Positions 62,682 to 64,000 of a DNA stretch of 64,000 nucleotides are shown here, one piece after another (position 1 is the first letter of the stretch; each line of letters opens with the position of its first letter). The notes beneath the pieces are model-generated. The model did no database searches and had not been told where the DNA came from. It saw only the letters and a program-made list of their open reading frames with translations. The stretch spans positions 796,501 to 860,500 of the forward strand of contig JACCIC010000018.1 of the NCBI GenBank assembly GCA_018907035.1, read 5' to 3'. The DNA comes from Sycobia sp. Sy_11 (lineage: Eukaryota; Arthropoda; Insecta; Hymenoptera; Epichrysomallidae). The position numbers and the translations under genes are program-made.

Positions 62682-64000
62682 ATGCCTTCTGCCAACCCTA
62701 AACTAGAGAAGCAGGCCTCTACGGAGGCCGTAGAACCGATTCGACAAGCGATCATTGTCGTCGAGCACAAAATTCGGAACCTTGAAAAGCGTAAGGTAAG
62801 ACCTGGTTGAGCTCGTTGGGCGCTATTAACCTTTAATTAACATGGAAGTCGAGCCGCCCATGCTTTTCTTTCGGGCTTCTCGCCAGCCACGATGGACGTA
62901 GCTACGGCGCAAGGAATATAATCGCGCAAAATTCGCCGCCATGTTTCGGTGTGTGCCATGCCATGTGCTCGAGCGCGCTGAAATCGCTATTCCAATGAGT
63001 AACAATATTACTTAGCTCGAAAGGATTTATGCTTTCGCAATGACACAAGAATTTACGATATTGCTGACGGATTTCTAGGGCTCGCCGACGACGGGACCGA
63101 TGTAGTTGCGCGAAGCCGCTATTCTCGTTATCCGACTGCTTTTTTTACCTCAAATTCTGAAAACACGCGCATAATTGTAAATTAATTATTTCAGGGTAAA
63201 CTCGAGTCTTATAAGGACATTGTGACTCGAGGAGGAGAGCTAAATGCAGACCAGAAAACGGCTGTGGCGAAATACGATGAGGTACAGCAGACCTTGGAGA
63301 TCACGAGGGAGCTGTATAAGCAGATAGTTGGAATATCCAATGATGCTGTAAAACAGCAGAAGAAGTTGGCAAGGAAAGAAGCCCTTGAGAGGATGCAGCA
63401 AGATATCATTAAGGTAAATTGTGTTATATATGATGCATAAGTCATTTGTTTTGGACAATAGCTTAAAGCATTGTTTTCATTGTAGGTTCGGGAGGTCTTA
63501 CTAATACAGGACACCTTGATGAATATGGGAGCTGAAAAGGTTCGAGACGATTTCATCAATGGCGTTAATGGGGCAGTCAAGTTAACAGAGGAAGATCTTA
63601 AAAATTTGGATGATTTGTACAACGAAGTCATGTTAAAGCATGAGCGGCAAGAGTCAGATCCGTTATTCCTTCAACAAGCTCAGAAAGTTGCTGAACACTA
63701 TGTATTAATAGTTGATGGAAAACAAAGGGAAGTTGTAGGAACTACCTATGCCAAGCTTAAGGAAATTATCACTTCTATTTCACAGTGTGGCTATTTCGAT
63801 CAAGTTCAGGAAGTCGAAGTACCTGTTGAAGAGGTAGATTTTGCATTTTTGAAAAAAGTTTCTTGAATAATTTTTAGTAAACAATGTTAAAATTGTTAAT
63901 ACGTTTAATTGATTTATAGGTGACACAATCGGTAGCTGAGATTCAGATCAATAATACTCATGCACCAGAACAAATTAACGAGGAGTACAATAATAGTGAA
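62682..64000 (+). CDS. Capr: Caprin homologue (cytoplasmic activation/proliferation-associated protein), 5' part
   Basis: Four phase-0 coding exons are visible: 62682-62795, 63195-63413, 63486-63833 and 63920-64000 (cut by the window edge), 254 codons in all. Seen: VEHKIRNLEKRKGKLESYKD corresponds to the start of caprin homology region 1 (human KKLRNLEKKKGKL). It is followed by RGGELNADQKTAVAKYDEVQ, a long charged helical section (KQQKKLARKEALERMQQDII), REVLLIQDTLMNMGAEKVRD, and VGTTYAKLKEIITSISQCGY. Known of the family: caprins are RNA-binding proteins of stress and transport granules; region 1 forms a dimer and contributes to FMRP binding. The G3BP-binding and RGG parts would lie beyond the right edge. 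The start was chosen as the first in-frame ATG, after a GC-rich leader. Introns are GT-AG (donors GTAAGA, GTAAAT, GTAGAT). Confidence 0.95.

Overview
This is 64 kb of eukaryotic nuclear DNA from an insect. The introns, the AT-rich background, the many long (TA)n and (GA)n microsatellites, the decayed mariner transposons and the gene set all point that way. The style (GC-rich islands in AT-rich DNA, very long dinucleotide tracts) suggests a hymenopteran, but no single sequence here proves the order.

Four protein-coding genes are supported by spliced open frames with canonical boundaries and clear family resemblance. (1) Minus strand, 21894-28118: the 5' three coding exons of the unconventional myosin Myo18A (Drosophila Mhcl), giving the KE-rich N-terminus, a long low-complexity exon and the PDZ domain. 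The motor and coiled coil must lie beyond the left edge or in exons I could not see, so 1-21.9 kb is probably one huge intron or several, packed with microsatellites and transposon relics. (2) Plus strand, 33286-35816: a complete 7-coding-exon gene for TFIIH subunit p62 (GTF2H1/Tfb1), 563 codons. (3) Plus strand, 44663-55005: a complete 13-coding-exon gene of 1575 codons for a QSER1/PRR12-type chromatin protein with AT-hooks and a C-terminal DUF4211 region. Its non-coding first exon probably ends at 41738, inside a GC- and GA-rich promoter island. (4) Plus strand, 62682-64000+: the first four coding exons of Caprin, running off the right edge.

Between the genes lie three independent mariner relics (about 7.47-8.51, 15.18-16.03 and 17.98-18.79 kb), a tRNA-derived SINE with a 13-bp target-site duplication (47.8 kb) and two diverged relatives (12.7 and 57.5 kb), a nested palindromic MITE-like block (22.9-23.2 kb), and about thirty long simple repeats.

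Functionally the genes are unrelated housekeeping or regulatory loci: actin/Golgi-associated myosin, transcription/DNA repair, chromatin, and RNA-granule control. I see no gene cluster, CRISPR array or other novel multi-gene system. The most interesting signals are a probable GC-AG intron and a 30-nt microexon in the QSER1/PRR12 gene, an upstream ORF that ends exactly at its start codon, a pair of CxxC motifs in its DUF4211 region, the SINE family, and the nested palindrome. A hammerhead-like motif at 2.2 kb is intriguing but incomplete.
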